7,431 bases of DNA from JBFKUL01 sp041635755 (GTDB lineage: Bacteria; Pseudomonadota; Gammaproteobacteria; Burkholderiales; SG8-39). The translations under genes were made by a program, and so were the position numbers. The stretch lies in NCBI GenBank assembly GCA_041635755.1, contig JBFKUL010000145.1, positions 1 through 7,431 on the forward strand, read 5' to 3'. Of the stretch, positions 1-5,711 are shown one piece after another. The notes beneath the pieces are model-generated. The model saw only the letters and a list, made by a program, of their open reading frames with translations. It did not search any database and was not told the DNA's origin. Position 1 is the first letter of the stretch. Every line of letters starts with the position of its first letter.

Positions 1-27
1 CGCTCGCGCGGCAGCAAAGGAGCCTAG
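1..27 (+). CDS. 3' end of an upstream gene (partial, unidentified)
   Basis: The first frame reads eight codons (RSRGSKGA) and then stops at TAG. The stop lies two bases before the next start codon, so an upstream gene probably ends here and is cotranscribed with the HIT gene. The ribosome-binding sequence of the next gene lies inside these last codons. Gene order in Betaproteobacteria makes hisE (phosphoribosyl-ATP pyrophosphatase) or a small gene next to it the likeliest identity. Eight residues cannot show this, so no symbol is given. Confidence 0.35.
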   Translation, partial: RSRGSKGA

Positions 28-29
28 TC

Positions 30-383
30 ATGCAGGATTGCGTCTTCTGCAAGATCGTCAACGGCGAGATTCCGGCCAAGAAGGTCTACGAGGATGATGA
101 GGTACTCGCGTTCCATGACATCCGCCCGCTTGCGCCAGTGCACTTCATGATCATTCCCAAGGTGCACGTAGCGAGCCTGTACGAGGCGAAGGAAAGCCAC
201 CGCGCAGTGCTCGGCAAGATCATGACGCTCGCCGGCGAGCTTGCGCGCAAGGAGGGGGCCAGCGACGGATTCCGCACCATCATCAACACCGGGCGGGTGG
301 GGAATCAGGAGGTGTATCATGTCCACATCCATGTGATCGGGGGGCCGAACCCGCTTGGCCCGATGATCTCGAGAAAGCTATAG
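30..383 (+). CDS. hinT: HIT-family nucleotide hydrolase (HinT-like)
   Basis: This 117-residue protein is a histidine-triad nucleotide-binding hydrolase. HinT-type members cleave AMP-lysine and other adenosine phosphoramidates in the cytoplasm. The HxHxHxx signature is at residues 97-103 (H97, H99, H101), and the middle histidine, H99, should be the nucleophile. The N-terminus begins with C4-x2-C7 followed by the usual KIVNGEIP-type segment. C4 and C7, perhaps with H46 and H97, could form the zinc site found in some family members. Length and the end shortly after the triad match HinT. The start is supported by AAAGGAG at 16-22, seven bases upstream. The stop codon overlaps the tatA ribosome site, so the gene sits in one transcript with the tat genes. 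A physiological link to Tat export is not established, and the association may only be conserved synteny. Confidence 0.93.
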   Translation: MQDCVFCKIVNGEIPAKKVYEDDEVLAFHDIRPLAPVHFMIIPKVHVASLYEAKESHRAVLGKIMTLAGELARKEGASDGFRTIINTGRVGNQEVYHVHIHVIGGPNPLGPMISRKL

Positions 384-387
384 GAGG
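382..387 (+). promoter_or_regulatory. Strong ribosome-binding site of tatA overlapping the hinT stop
   Basis: A full AGGAGG lies five bases before the tatA ATG. Its first two bases are the last two bases of the hinT TAG stop. Termination on hinT therefore places a ribosome directly on the tatA initiation site, which should favour coupled and strong tatA translation. This contrasts with tatB, which has no such element. Confidence 0.75.
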
Positions 388-392
388 CTGTT

Positions 393-623
393 ATGGGTTC
401 GTTCAGCATCTGGCATTGGCTGATCGTTCTGGTGATCGTGATGCTGATCTTCGGCACCAAGAAGCTGCGCAACATGGGTACCGACCTTGGCGGCGCCGTG
501 CGCGGATTCAAGGACGGCATGCGCGAAGGGGCCGACAAGTCGGCCGAAGGTGGCGCCAAGCCTCAGGTCACCGGTAAGACGGTCGAGGGCGAAGTCAAGG
601 ACAAGACCGAGTCCAAGGCGTAG
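393..623 (+). CDS. tatA: Twin-arginine translocase subunit TatA
   Basis: TatA is the pore- or patch-forming subunit of the twin-arginine translocase. It oligomerises at the TatBC receptor to let folded proteins with RR signal peptides cross the inner membrane. The 76 residues show the standard layout: a short N-terminus, one membrane helix at about 6-20, the F20-G21 hinge, a basic amphipathic helix at about 22-43 (KKLRNMG, GFKDGM), and a charged, flexible, Lys/Glu-rich tail. F20 and G21 fall at the same positions as in Escherichia coli TatA. Residue 8 is His, where TatB proteins carry Glu, so this is TatA rather than TatB. A perfect AGGAGG precedes the ATG. A terminator-like hairpin follows the gene, so part of the transcripts may end here and leave TatA in excess. 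Confidence 0.95.
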   Translation: MGSFSIWHWLIVLVIVMLIFGTKKLRNMGTDLGGAVRGFKDGMREGADKSAEGGAKPQVTGKTVEGEVKDKTESKA

Positions 624-675
624 CGTGATGCGGGGGTGAGCGCCGCGCAGCCTCCAAGACACCTTCACCAAAGAC

Positions 676-698
676 GGGCGCCCGCCGGGCGCCCTTTT
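676..698 (+). terminator. Terminator-like hairpin between tatA and tatB
   Basis: Two copies of the self-complementary octamer GGGCGCCC (676-683 and 687-694) flank a GCC loop and are followed directly by TTTT (695-698). This makes an 8-bp all-GC stem with a short T-run, the form of an intrinsic terminator. It lies 52 bases after the tatA stop and 24 bases before the tatB start, inside what is otherwise an operon. The T-run is short, so I infer partial termination, or an mRNA 3'-end stabiliser for tatA, rather than a complete stop. I saw no convincing promoter after it that could drive tatBC on its own. Confidence 0.65.
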
Positions 699-722
699 CA
701 TCTCCGAACCTGATCCGCAGTC

Positions 723-1133
723 GTGTTCGACATCGGCTTTACCGAACTGATGGTGATCGGTCTGGTCGCGCTGATCGTGATCGGGCCCGAGCGCCTGCCG
801 CGCATGGCGCGCACTGTCGGGCACCTCGCCGGGCGCATGCAGCGCTACGTCTCGGACGTCAAGGCCGACATCAACCGCGAGATGGAGCTCGAGGAGCTGC
901 GCAAGATGCGCGACTCGGTGCAAAGCGCCGCCAGCGAGATCGAGACCTCGGTCAGGCAGGAAATGTCCAAGACCGAGGGCGATCTCAACAAGGCCGTCTC
1001 CGACGCCGCGGCAGACCCTGACTCGGCGAAGCCCGCCGAGCAAGCGCAACCCGCGGCGTCCGAGTCGGGCACGGTGGTTCCCGAGCCGGGGACGGAAGGC
1101 GAGCTGCCCGCGCAGCCGCGGAAAACCGGATGA
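723..1133 (+). CDS. tatB: Twin-arginine translocase subunit TatB
   Basis: TatB forms, with TatC, the receptor complex for twin-arginine signal peptides. The 136-residue protein begins MFDIGFTEL with the TatB-typical E8. It has one membrane helix to about residue 20 and then the G21-P22 hinge followed by ERLP. A long amphipathic and probably coiled helix runs through about residue 95 (SDVKADINREMELEELRKM is a typical TatB stretch). The acidic tail is rich in Ala, Pro and Ser and likely disordered. The start is GTG at 723, because the conserved N-terminus begins exactly there. No AGGAGG-like sequence precedes it, so initiation should be weak. The stop overlaps the tatC start (ATGA at 1130-1133), giving translational coupling with tatC. 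Confidence 0.95.
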   Translation: MFDIGFTELMVIGLVALIVIGPERLPRMARTVGHLAGRMQRYVSDVKADINREMELEELRKMRDSVQSAASEIETSVRQEMSKTEGDLNKAVSDAAADPDSAKPAEQAQPAASESGTVVPEPGTEGELPAQPRKTG

Positions 1134-1927
1134 GCACCCAGGACACATTCATCTCGCACCTGATCGAGCTGCGCCAGCGGCTGGTGCGCGCCGTGCTCGC
1201 TTTCGGCGTGGTGTTCGTCGCGCTGTTCGCCTATCCGGGCGCGGGGCCGATCTACGACGTGCTCGCTTTGCCGCTCATGAAGGCGTTGCCCGAGGGCACC
1301 AAGATGATCGCCACCGGCGTGGTGACGCCGTTCCTGGTGCCGATGAAGGTCACGATGCTGGTTGCCTTCATGGTGGCGCTGCCGTATCTCCTGTACCAGG
1401 CATGGGCCTTCGTCGCGCCGGGCCTGTACGACAACGAAAAGCGCCTGGCGCTGCCGCTGGTGGTGGTGAGCACGATCCTGTTTTTGCTGGGTGTCGCGTT
1501 CTGCTACTTCTTCGTCTTCGTCAACGTTTTCACCTTCATCCATGAATTCGCGCCCAAGTCGATTACCCCGGCGCCCGACATTGAGGCCTACTTCGGGTTC
1601 GTCATCACCATGTTCCTCGCTTTCGGCATCACCTTCGAGATCCCGATCGTGGTGATGGTGCTGGTGAGGATGAATTTCGTCAGCCTGGAAAAGCTGCGCG
1701 AGGCGCGCCCCTACGTGATCGTCGGCGCCTTCGTCATCGCCGCCATCGTCACCCCGCCCGACGTGGTGTCGCAATTCATGCTCGCGGTGCCGATGTGCCT
1801 GCTCTACGAAGCCGGGCTGTTCCTCGCGCGCTTCGTCGGCCAGCGCGCCAAGCCCTCCGATGAGGGCGAGTACCGTCCGATGACCGACGAAGAGGTCGAG
1901 CGCGAGCTGGATCGCGCGGATCGCTAG
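1130..1927 (+). CDS. tatC: Twin-arginine translocase subunit TatC
   Basis: TatC is the polytopic core of the translocase and binds the RR motif of the signal peptide on the cytoplasmic side. The 265-residue protein has six hydrophobic segments at roughly 18-36, 73-91, 108-133, 156-178, 194-209 and 212-233. Residues known to matter in Escherichia coli TatC occur at the same numbers here: F94 (WAFVAP), E103 (LYDNE), E170 (FGITFE) and D211 (TPPDV). The N-terminal HLIELRQRL segment, part of the signal-peptide site, is also present. The charged tail ends in an Asp/Glu/Arg-rich stretch. The ATG overlaps the tatB stop by ATGA, so translation is probably coupled. In many Burkholderiales a DegQ/HtrA-like protease gene follows tatC, as I recall. 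That is not the case here. Confidence 0.97.
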   Translation: MSTQDTFISHLIELRQRLVRAVLAFGVVFVALFAYPGAGPIYDVLALPLMKALPEGTKMIATGVVTPFLVPMKVTMLVAFMVALPYLLYQAWAFVAPGLYDNEKRLALPLVVVSTILFLLGVAFCYFFVFVNVFTFIHEFAPKSITPAPDIEAYFGFVITMFLAFGITFEIPIVVMVLVRMNFVSLEKLREARPYVIVGAFVIAAIVTPPDVVSQFMLAVPMCLLYEAGLFLARFVGQRAKPSDEGEYRPMTDEEVERELDRADR

Positions 1928-1943
1928 GGCGCGCGCAGCGCCC
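1927..1943 (+). terminator. Weak GC hairpin after tatC; gap to the next gene
   Basis: GGGCGC and GCGCCC form a 6-bp stem around GCGCA, starting at the last base of the tatC stop. A C-run rather than a T-run follows, so this is a poor intrinsic terminator. A second small hairpin (CGGCG/CGCCG around GTCC, 1987-2000) is followed a few bases later by only three T. I see no good promoter in the 125-base gap to 2053. A GATAAC at 2018-2023 has no matching -35. Whether the tat transcript continues into the next gene is unclear. Confidence 0.25.
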
Positions 1944-2052
1944 CCGGGGCCAGGGCGTGATCCGGTCGGAATGCAGGTCCACTGCTCGGCGGTCCCGCCG
2001 CAGGGTTTCCAAGCGCGGATAACGCAATGGCGTTCAAGGCAGGCGGGAGCAG

Positions 2053-3867
2053 ATGATCGAAACGAACGCAGAGCCGATTGACCGGGCCTCGGGCGCCTTC
2101 GGCCCGTGGAACCCCGGCATCGAGTCCACCGTGCCGCGGCGCGTGCTTGCGTTGGCGACGCTTTTCCGGACAGAGAACGTCTCCACGAGTCTCGAGCGTG
2201 CGGAGGAGCTGCATGACCTCACCGGACTCGAGACCTGGGAGCTCGTCGCGTTTCGCCCGCAGCGCCTGCTGCTGCATGAGCTCCTCGTTCGCGTGACCGC
2301 AGACCTGTCGGTGCCCGACGGCGCGCGGGTGGAGGACCTCGGCATCAACTTCCGGGCGATGACCGCGACGATCCTCGCGCGCTACATCGAGCCGCGCATG
2401 GCGGAAGTCGAAAAGGCGTACGACGCAGCGCGTCGCGAGCTCGGCGCGCTGATCGGGCCGCCGCTCGCGCAGGCCTTTGCCGCGCCCGAGGGCCGAACGC
2501 GCCGCGGGCTCTTCGACCGGTTGTTGCGCGGCACACCGCCTTCGCCGGAGGACGCCGAGGCGCGCACGGCACGGCTGCTCGCGGAGTGGGAATCACGCGC
2601 ACAGGGTGATGAAAACGCGCTGGTCCGAGCCGCTTTCCGCGCGATCGTGCGCGTCGTTTCAGCGGTGCGCATCCGGCACGGGCGCCTCTGGGGCGAGCCG
2701 GCGCTGCTTGCCGCGGTCGCGGTCGATCTGGCGTGCAACGATTACGCAAGCGACGCGATCGGACGCCTCATCGCGCCCTGGGTCGCGGAGGCTGCGGGCC
2801 GCGAAGGTTTCGCGATCCTCCCGTCGCAGCCGCAGCCTGTAGTGATGAACACCAAGGGCGCCTCGGCCTCCGGCAAAAGCACCATGCGCCCGCTGCAGCG
2901 GCGTCTCGCCGGTGAGATTGGCGTCGACTGGAGCCACTTCGCGCTGATCAGCCCCGACATTTGGAGGAAGCAGCTGCTCGATTACGGATCGCTTGGCGAA
3001 GCGTACAAGTATGCGGGCGCGCTTACCGGCGAGGAGCTCCGGCTGGTCGACCAGAAGCTCGACCGCTATATGGCGGCAAAAGCCGAGCGTGGCGGCATGT
3101 CGCATCTGCTGATCGATCGCTTTCGCTTTGACAGCTTTGCGCCCGAGTCGGACGAGGCGGGCAGCAACCTGCTGACGCGCTTCGGTCACGACGTCTATCT
3201 GTTCTTCATGATTACGCCGCCGCACCAGACCGTCGAGCGCTCGTGGAAGCGCGGCCTGGAGGTCGGGCGCTATAAGGCCGTGGACGACCTGCTCGCGCAC
3301 AACGTGGAGGCCTATACCGGCATGCCGGAGCTGTTCTTTACCTGGGCGAGGCGCGCCGACAAGTCGGTGCACTACGAGTTTCTCGACAACAGCGTGCCGC
3401 CGGGCGAGCGGCCGCGAACCGCTGCCTTCGGATGGAACGCCGAGATGAACGTGCTCGACGTGAAATGCCTGCTCGATATCGCGCGCTACGCGAAGATCCA
3501 TGTCGACGCTGCCGGGCCCGCCGAGGTCTACCGGGACCGAGAGGCGATGGCGCCCGGGCGTAATACCGACTTTCTCGTGCAGTGTGCGCGACAGCTCGCC
3601 GCGCTCAACTTCGCCGACCGCGATTCGGGACGCATATACGCGCGCGTCGAAGCGGGTGCGCTCGCCTGGGCCGACCGGGATGCGCTGCACGCCGCGCTCG
3701 AGGATCCGGAAACACGCGCCGGACTTCTCGCGATCGCGCCAAACGCGCGCGGCGCGCGGTCGGAGGGTGCTCCACGATATCTCGGCGAGGGCGCGGTCGC
3801 TCGGCTGCACACCCTCGGGCGCTGGGGCGGGGCGCGCCGCGCAGCGCCGCAGGCCGCGAGCGGATGA
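2053..3867 (+). CDS. Uncharacterised P-loop kinase-like protein with large N-terminal region
   Basis: I do not recognise this 604-residue family. It shows a clear Walker A motif, GASASGKST, at 269-277 (nt 2857-2883), with K275 and S276 as phosphate-binding residues. This form resembles uridine-kinase P-loops. The following pattern is loosely like zeta-toxin kinases: a candidate catalytic D302 in SPDIWR, a hydrophobic strand at 351-355 (HLLID), a strand at 381-388 (VYLFFMIT), and a basic segment with R396, R400 and R406 that could be a lid. Residues 1-260 are largely helical, with several Leu-rich and Arg-rich stretches and no match I can name. The last 45 residues are Ala/Gly/Arg-rich and probably disordered. 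No signal peptide or membrane helix is evident. The ATG has GGGAG three bases upstream, a rather short spacing. The stop overlaps the next start by ATGA, and no antitoxin-like gene precedes it. A small-molecule or protein kinase is plausible, but the substrate is unknown. Confidence 0.85.
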   Translation: MIETNAEPIDRASGAFGPWNPGIESTVPRRVLALATLFRTENVSTSLERAEELHDLTGLETWELVAFRPQRLLLHELLVRVTADLSVPDGARVEDLGINFRAMTATILARYIEPRMAEVEKAYDAARRELGALIGPPLAQAFAAPEGRTRRGLFDRLLRGTPPSPEDAEARTARLLAEWESRAQGDENALVRAAFRAIVRVVSAVRIRHGRLWGEPALLAAVAVDLACNDYASDAIGRLIAPWVAEAAGREGFAILPSQPQPVVMNTKGASASGKSTMRPLQRRLAGEIGVDWSHFALISPDIWRKQLLDYGSLGEAYKYAGALTGEELRLVDQKLDRYMAAKAERGGMSHLLIDRFRFDSFAPESDEAGSNLLTRFGHDVYLFFMITPPHQTVERSWKRGLEVGRYKAVDDLLAHNVEAYTGMPELFFTWARRADKSVHYEFLDNSVPPGERPRTAAFGWNAEMNVLDVKCLLDIARYAKIHVDAAGPAEVYRDREAMAPGRNTDFLVQCARQLAALNFADRDSGRIYARVEAGALAWADRDALHAALEDPETRAGLLAIAPNARGARSEGAPRYLGEGAVARLHTLGRWGGARRAAPQAASG

Positions 3868-5033
3868 GCTGCGACGAGGATCTCGCCTACGGCGGCGTCG
3901 CGCTTCCGGCCGGCGTGCGCGCGCGATTCGTTCGCGACGTGAACGGGCTGACCCTGCATTTGCTCGAGGCCGGCTACGAGCCGAAGGGCCGACCCTGCGT
4001 GTTGCTGCTGCATGGCTTTCCTGAGCTCGCCTACAGCTGGCGCAAAGTCATGCTGCCGCTGGCGCAGGCGGGCTACCACGTGGTTGCACCGGATCAGCGC
4101 GGCTACGGCCGGACCCGCGGCTGGGATCCTGACTTCGATGGCGATGTCGGCGCATCCCGCATCCTGAATGTCGTGCGCGACGCGCTCGGCCTCGTCTTTG
4201 CGCTTGGCTACCGGTCGGTCGCCGCGGTGATCGGGCACGATTTCGGCTCCTTCGTCGCGGCCTGGTGCGCGCTCGTGCGTCCGGATGTGTTCCGCTCGGT
4301 TGCGATGATGAGCGCGCCCTTCGCCGGGCCGCCGCAGATTCCGTTCGCGACCGCCGATACGACCCCGGCCCGGCCCGAAGCCGCGGATATTCACGCCGCG
4401 CTCGCCGCGCTCGGGCGCAAGCACTACCAGTGGTACTTCTCCACGCGCGAGGCGAACCGCGACATGCGCGAGTGCCCGCAGGGTGTGCACGCGTTCCTGC
4501 GCGCCTATTTCCATCACAAGAGCGCGGACTGGAAGGCCAACAAGCCGTTCGAGCTGAAATCCTGGAGCGCCGCCGAGCTCGCCAAGATGCCGACCTATTA
4601 CATCATGGAGCTCGCCAAGAACATGGCGCAAACGGTCGCGACCGAGATGCCGACGGCGCAGCAGATTGCCGCGTGCAAATGGCTGCCGGATGCGGAGCTT
4701 GCGGTCTACAGCGCCGAGTTCGGTCGCACCGGCTTCCAGGGCGGTCTCAACTGGTACCGCTGCCGCACCAGCGGACGCTACGCGGCCGAGCTCGAGGTCT
4801 TCGCCGGCCGTACGATCGACGTGCCAGCATGCTTCATCAGCGGCAAGAGCGATTGGGGTCCGCTGCAGCGGCCCGGCGACGTGGATGCGATGCGCGAGCG
4901 GGCCTGCACACGAATGCTGGGCCTGCACCATCTGGAGGGGGCGGGCCACTGGGTGCAGCAGGAGCGACCGGAGCAGGTCAGCCGGTTGCTCGTCGATTTC
5001 CTGCAGCAGATTCGCGGCGAGCTGCCGGCATAG
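3864..5033 (+). CDS. Alpha/beta hydrolase, epoxide-hydrolase type
   Basis: This 389-residue protein belongs to the alpha/beta-hydrolase branch that uses an aspartate nucleophile, chiefly epoxide hydrolases, which open epoxides to diols, and related dehalogenases. Visible motifs are HGFPE at 50-54 (oxyanion-hole HGxP), the nucleophile elbow G124-H125-D126-F127-G128, a probable acid D330 (KSDWG), and the base H362 (GAGHW). The long lid at roughly 155-310 holds candidate epoxide-polarising tyrosines Y188 (HYQWY) and Y298 (NWYR), which favour epoxide hydrolase over haloalkane dehalogenase. No signal peptide is evident, so it should act in the cytoplasm. The ATG at 3864 shares ATGA with the preceding stop. 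The frame is open further upstream, but that part reads as Arg/Ala-rich shadow sequence and precedes the conserved fold. The ribosome site is weak, consistent with coupling to the kinase-like gene. The natural substrate cannot be read from the sequence. Confidence 0.9.
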   Translation: MSCDEDLAYGGVALPAGVRARFVRDVNGLTLHLLEAGYEPKGRPCVLLLHGFPELAYSWRKVMLPLAQAGYHVVAPDQRGYGRTRGWDPDFDGDVGASRILNVVRDALGLVFALGYRSVAAVIGHDFGSFVAAWCALVRPDVFRSVAMMSAPFAGPPQIPFATADTTPARPEAADIHAALAALGRKHYQWYFSTREANRDMRECPQGVHAFLRAYFHHKSADWKANKPFELKSWSAAELAKMPTYYIMELAKNMAQTVATEMPTAQQIAACKWLPDAELAVYSAEFGRTGFQGGLNWYRCRTSGRYAAELEVFAGRTIDVPACFISGKSDWGPLQRPGDVDAMRERACTRMLGLHHLEGAGHWVQQERPEQVSRLLVDFLQQIRGELPA

Positions 5034-5124
5034 CTACGGATGCGTATCGTGAACGCAGAAGCCGCGGCTCGCCACCGGCGTCGAAACGGACTCGATGGCG
5101 GTCGGTTCGGAGAATGAAAACGGG

Positions 5125-5152
5125 TTGATCTCGCCTATCCGCTTCGGATAGC
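5125..5152 (+). promoter_or_regulatory. Possible promoter with overlapping inverted repeat
   Basis: In the 153-base gap after the epoxide-hydrolase-type gene, TTGATC (5125-5130) and GATAGC (5147-5152) lie 16 bases apart as a weak -35/-10 candidate (4/6 and 3/6 matches to the sigma-70 consensus). The spacer carries a perfect 7-bp inverted repeat, CTATCCG/CGGATAG, around CTT (5135-5151). No T-run follows, so a repressor-type operator seems more likely than a terminator. The rest of the gap holds only a short palindrome, AGCCGCGGCT, at 5060-5069. Both the promoter and the operator reading are inference. Confidence 0.25.
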
Positions 5153-5186
5153 GTGCGTCAGCGGCCACCTTAATCGAGACGCGTAC

Positions 5187-5702
5187 ATGGCAGCAACGAC
5201 CCCGGCGCAAGTCGCTGAAGAATGCTTCACGGCCCTCGCGATCAGACCGCCGCTCGATGAGCGGGAGAAGGAGCTCGTCGCGCAGCTGAGCATCGACGAG
5301 CGGAAGTATCAGGTCGAAAAGCGCCTGCTGTTCGCCTTCACGATCGAGTTCGGGCTTTCACTGATCGGCGAGGGCGACGAAAGCACGCTCGCCGGCAAGG
5401 TGCTGAGGCACTATTCGCAGCTCTGGGAAAGGATGGAGCGCGGCAGCCCCAACCAGATCTCGGTCGCAAGGGCGTACGCGCTGCGCTCGGTCGACTACCG
5501 CAGGGCAGCAGAAGCCGATCAGGATCCGACCTCGGAGCTCGGCCTCGAAGTCGCGCGCGTCTTTGCGGCACGCTTCGAGGGCGCGAGCGATGCGGCGACC
5601 AAGCTGCTGACGGAGCTTGGCATGGCGCAGTACGTTGCCGGACTCGGCGGCATCCGCCAGCTGATCGCGGACTACGCTGCGGATCCTTCCTTCAGCGCCT
5701 AG
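5187..5702 (+). CDS. Hypothetical protein, mostly helical
   Basis: This 171-residue protein has no family I recognise. It appears almost entirely alpha-helical and soluble, with charged amphipathic segments at about 24-48 (DEREKELVAQL, DERKYQVEKR), 68-85 and 91-109, and a C-terminal Ala/Leu-rich part at about 117-166. The short hydrophobic stretch at 48-60 (LLFAFTIEFGLSLI) is interrupted by Glu and is unlikely to span a membrane. There is one cysteine (C13) and no catalytic or metal-binding pattern. Coding is supported by codon usage like its neighbours and by an end precisely at the convergent boundary. The ATG has only GAG at 5176-5178 as a possible ribosome site. The gap upstream suggests its own transcription start, although read-through from the hydrolase gene is possible. 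Confidence 0.7.
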   Translation: MAATTPAQVAEECFTALAIRPPLDEREKELVAQLSIDERKYQVEKRLLFAFTIEFGLSLIGEGDESTLAGKVLRHYSQLWERMERGSPNQISVARAYALRSVDYRRAAEADQDPTSELGLEVARVFAARFEGASDAATKLLTELGMAQYVAGLGGIRQLIADYAADPSFSA

Positions 5703-5711
5703 CGGCTAGGC
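5697..5711. terminator. Small palindrome at the convergent gene ends
   Basis: GCCTAG and CTAGGC form a 6-bp inverted repeat around CGG. The left arm holds the TAG of the plus-strand gene (5700-5702) and the right arm holds the TAG of the minus-strand gene (5706-5708). The plus strand continues with TTT, while the minus strand has no T-run. It could be a weak bidirectional terminator. The stem is short, so the palindrome may just reflect the two facing stops. Confidence 0.35.

Noticed and set aside
845..1774. Minus-strand open frame of 309 codons opposite tatB and tatC
   Set aside because: It is extremely rich in His, Asp and Arg, as expected from the complement of hydrophobic TatC codons. 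The plus strand is unquestionably tatB/tatC.
2018..2023. GATAAC as a -10 element before the P-loop gene
   Set aside because: No -35-like hexamer lies 15-19 bases upstream, so a promoter is not supported.
2659..3810. Minus-strand open frame of 383 codons inside the P-loop gene
   Set aside because: The composition is shadow-like and no domain is visible. The opposite strand carries the Walker A motif in a continuous frame.
3582..3863. Upstream extension of the epoxide-hydrolase-type frame by 94 codons
   Set aside because: It is Arg/Ala-rich and overlaps the P-loop gene. The ATGA start at 3864 directly precedes the conserved fold and matches the coupling seen elsewhere in the window.
2053..3867. 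Classical zeta-toxin toxin-antitoxin locus
   Set aside because: The protein is about twice the usual length of a stand-alone zeta toxin, no small antitoxin gene precedes it, and the Walker A is as close to uridine-kinase-type P-loops. Only a loose kinase-like call is justified.
3528..4949. Long minus-strand open frame of 473 codons opposite the P-loop and epoxide-hydrolase-type genes
   Set aside because: It is Arg/Ala/His-rich with no recognisable motif, and it spans two well-supported plus-strand genes. Long antisense frames are expected in GC-rich coding DNA.
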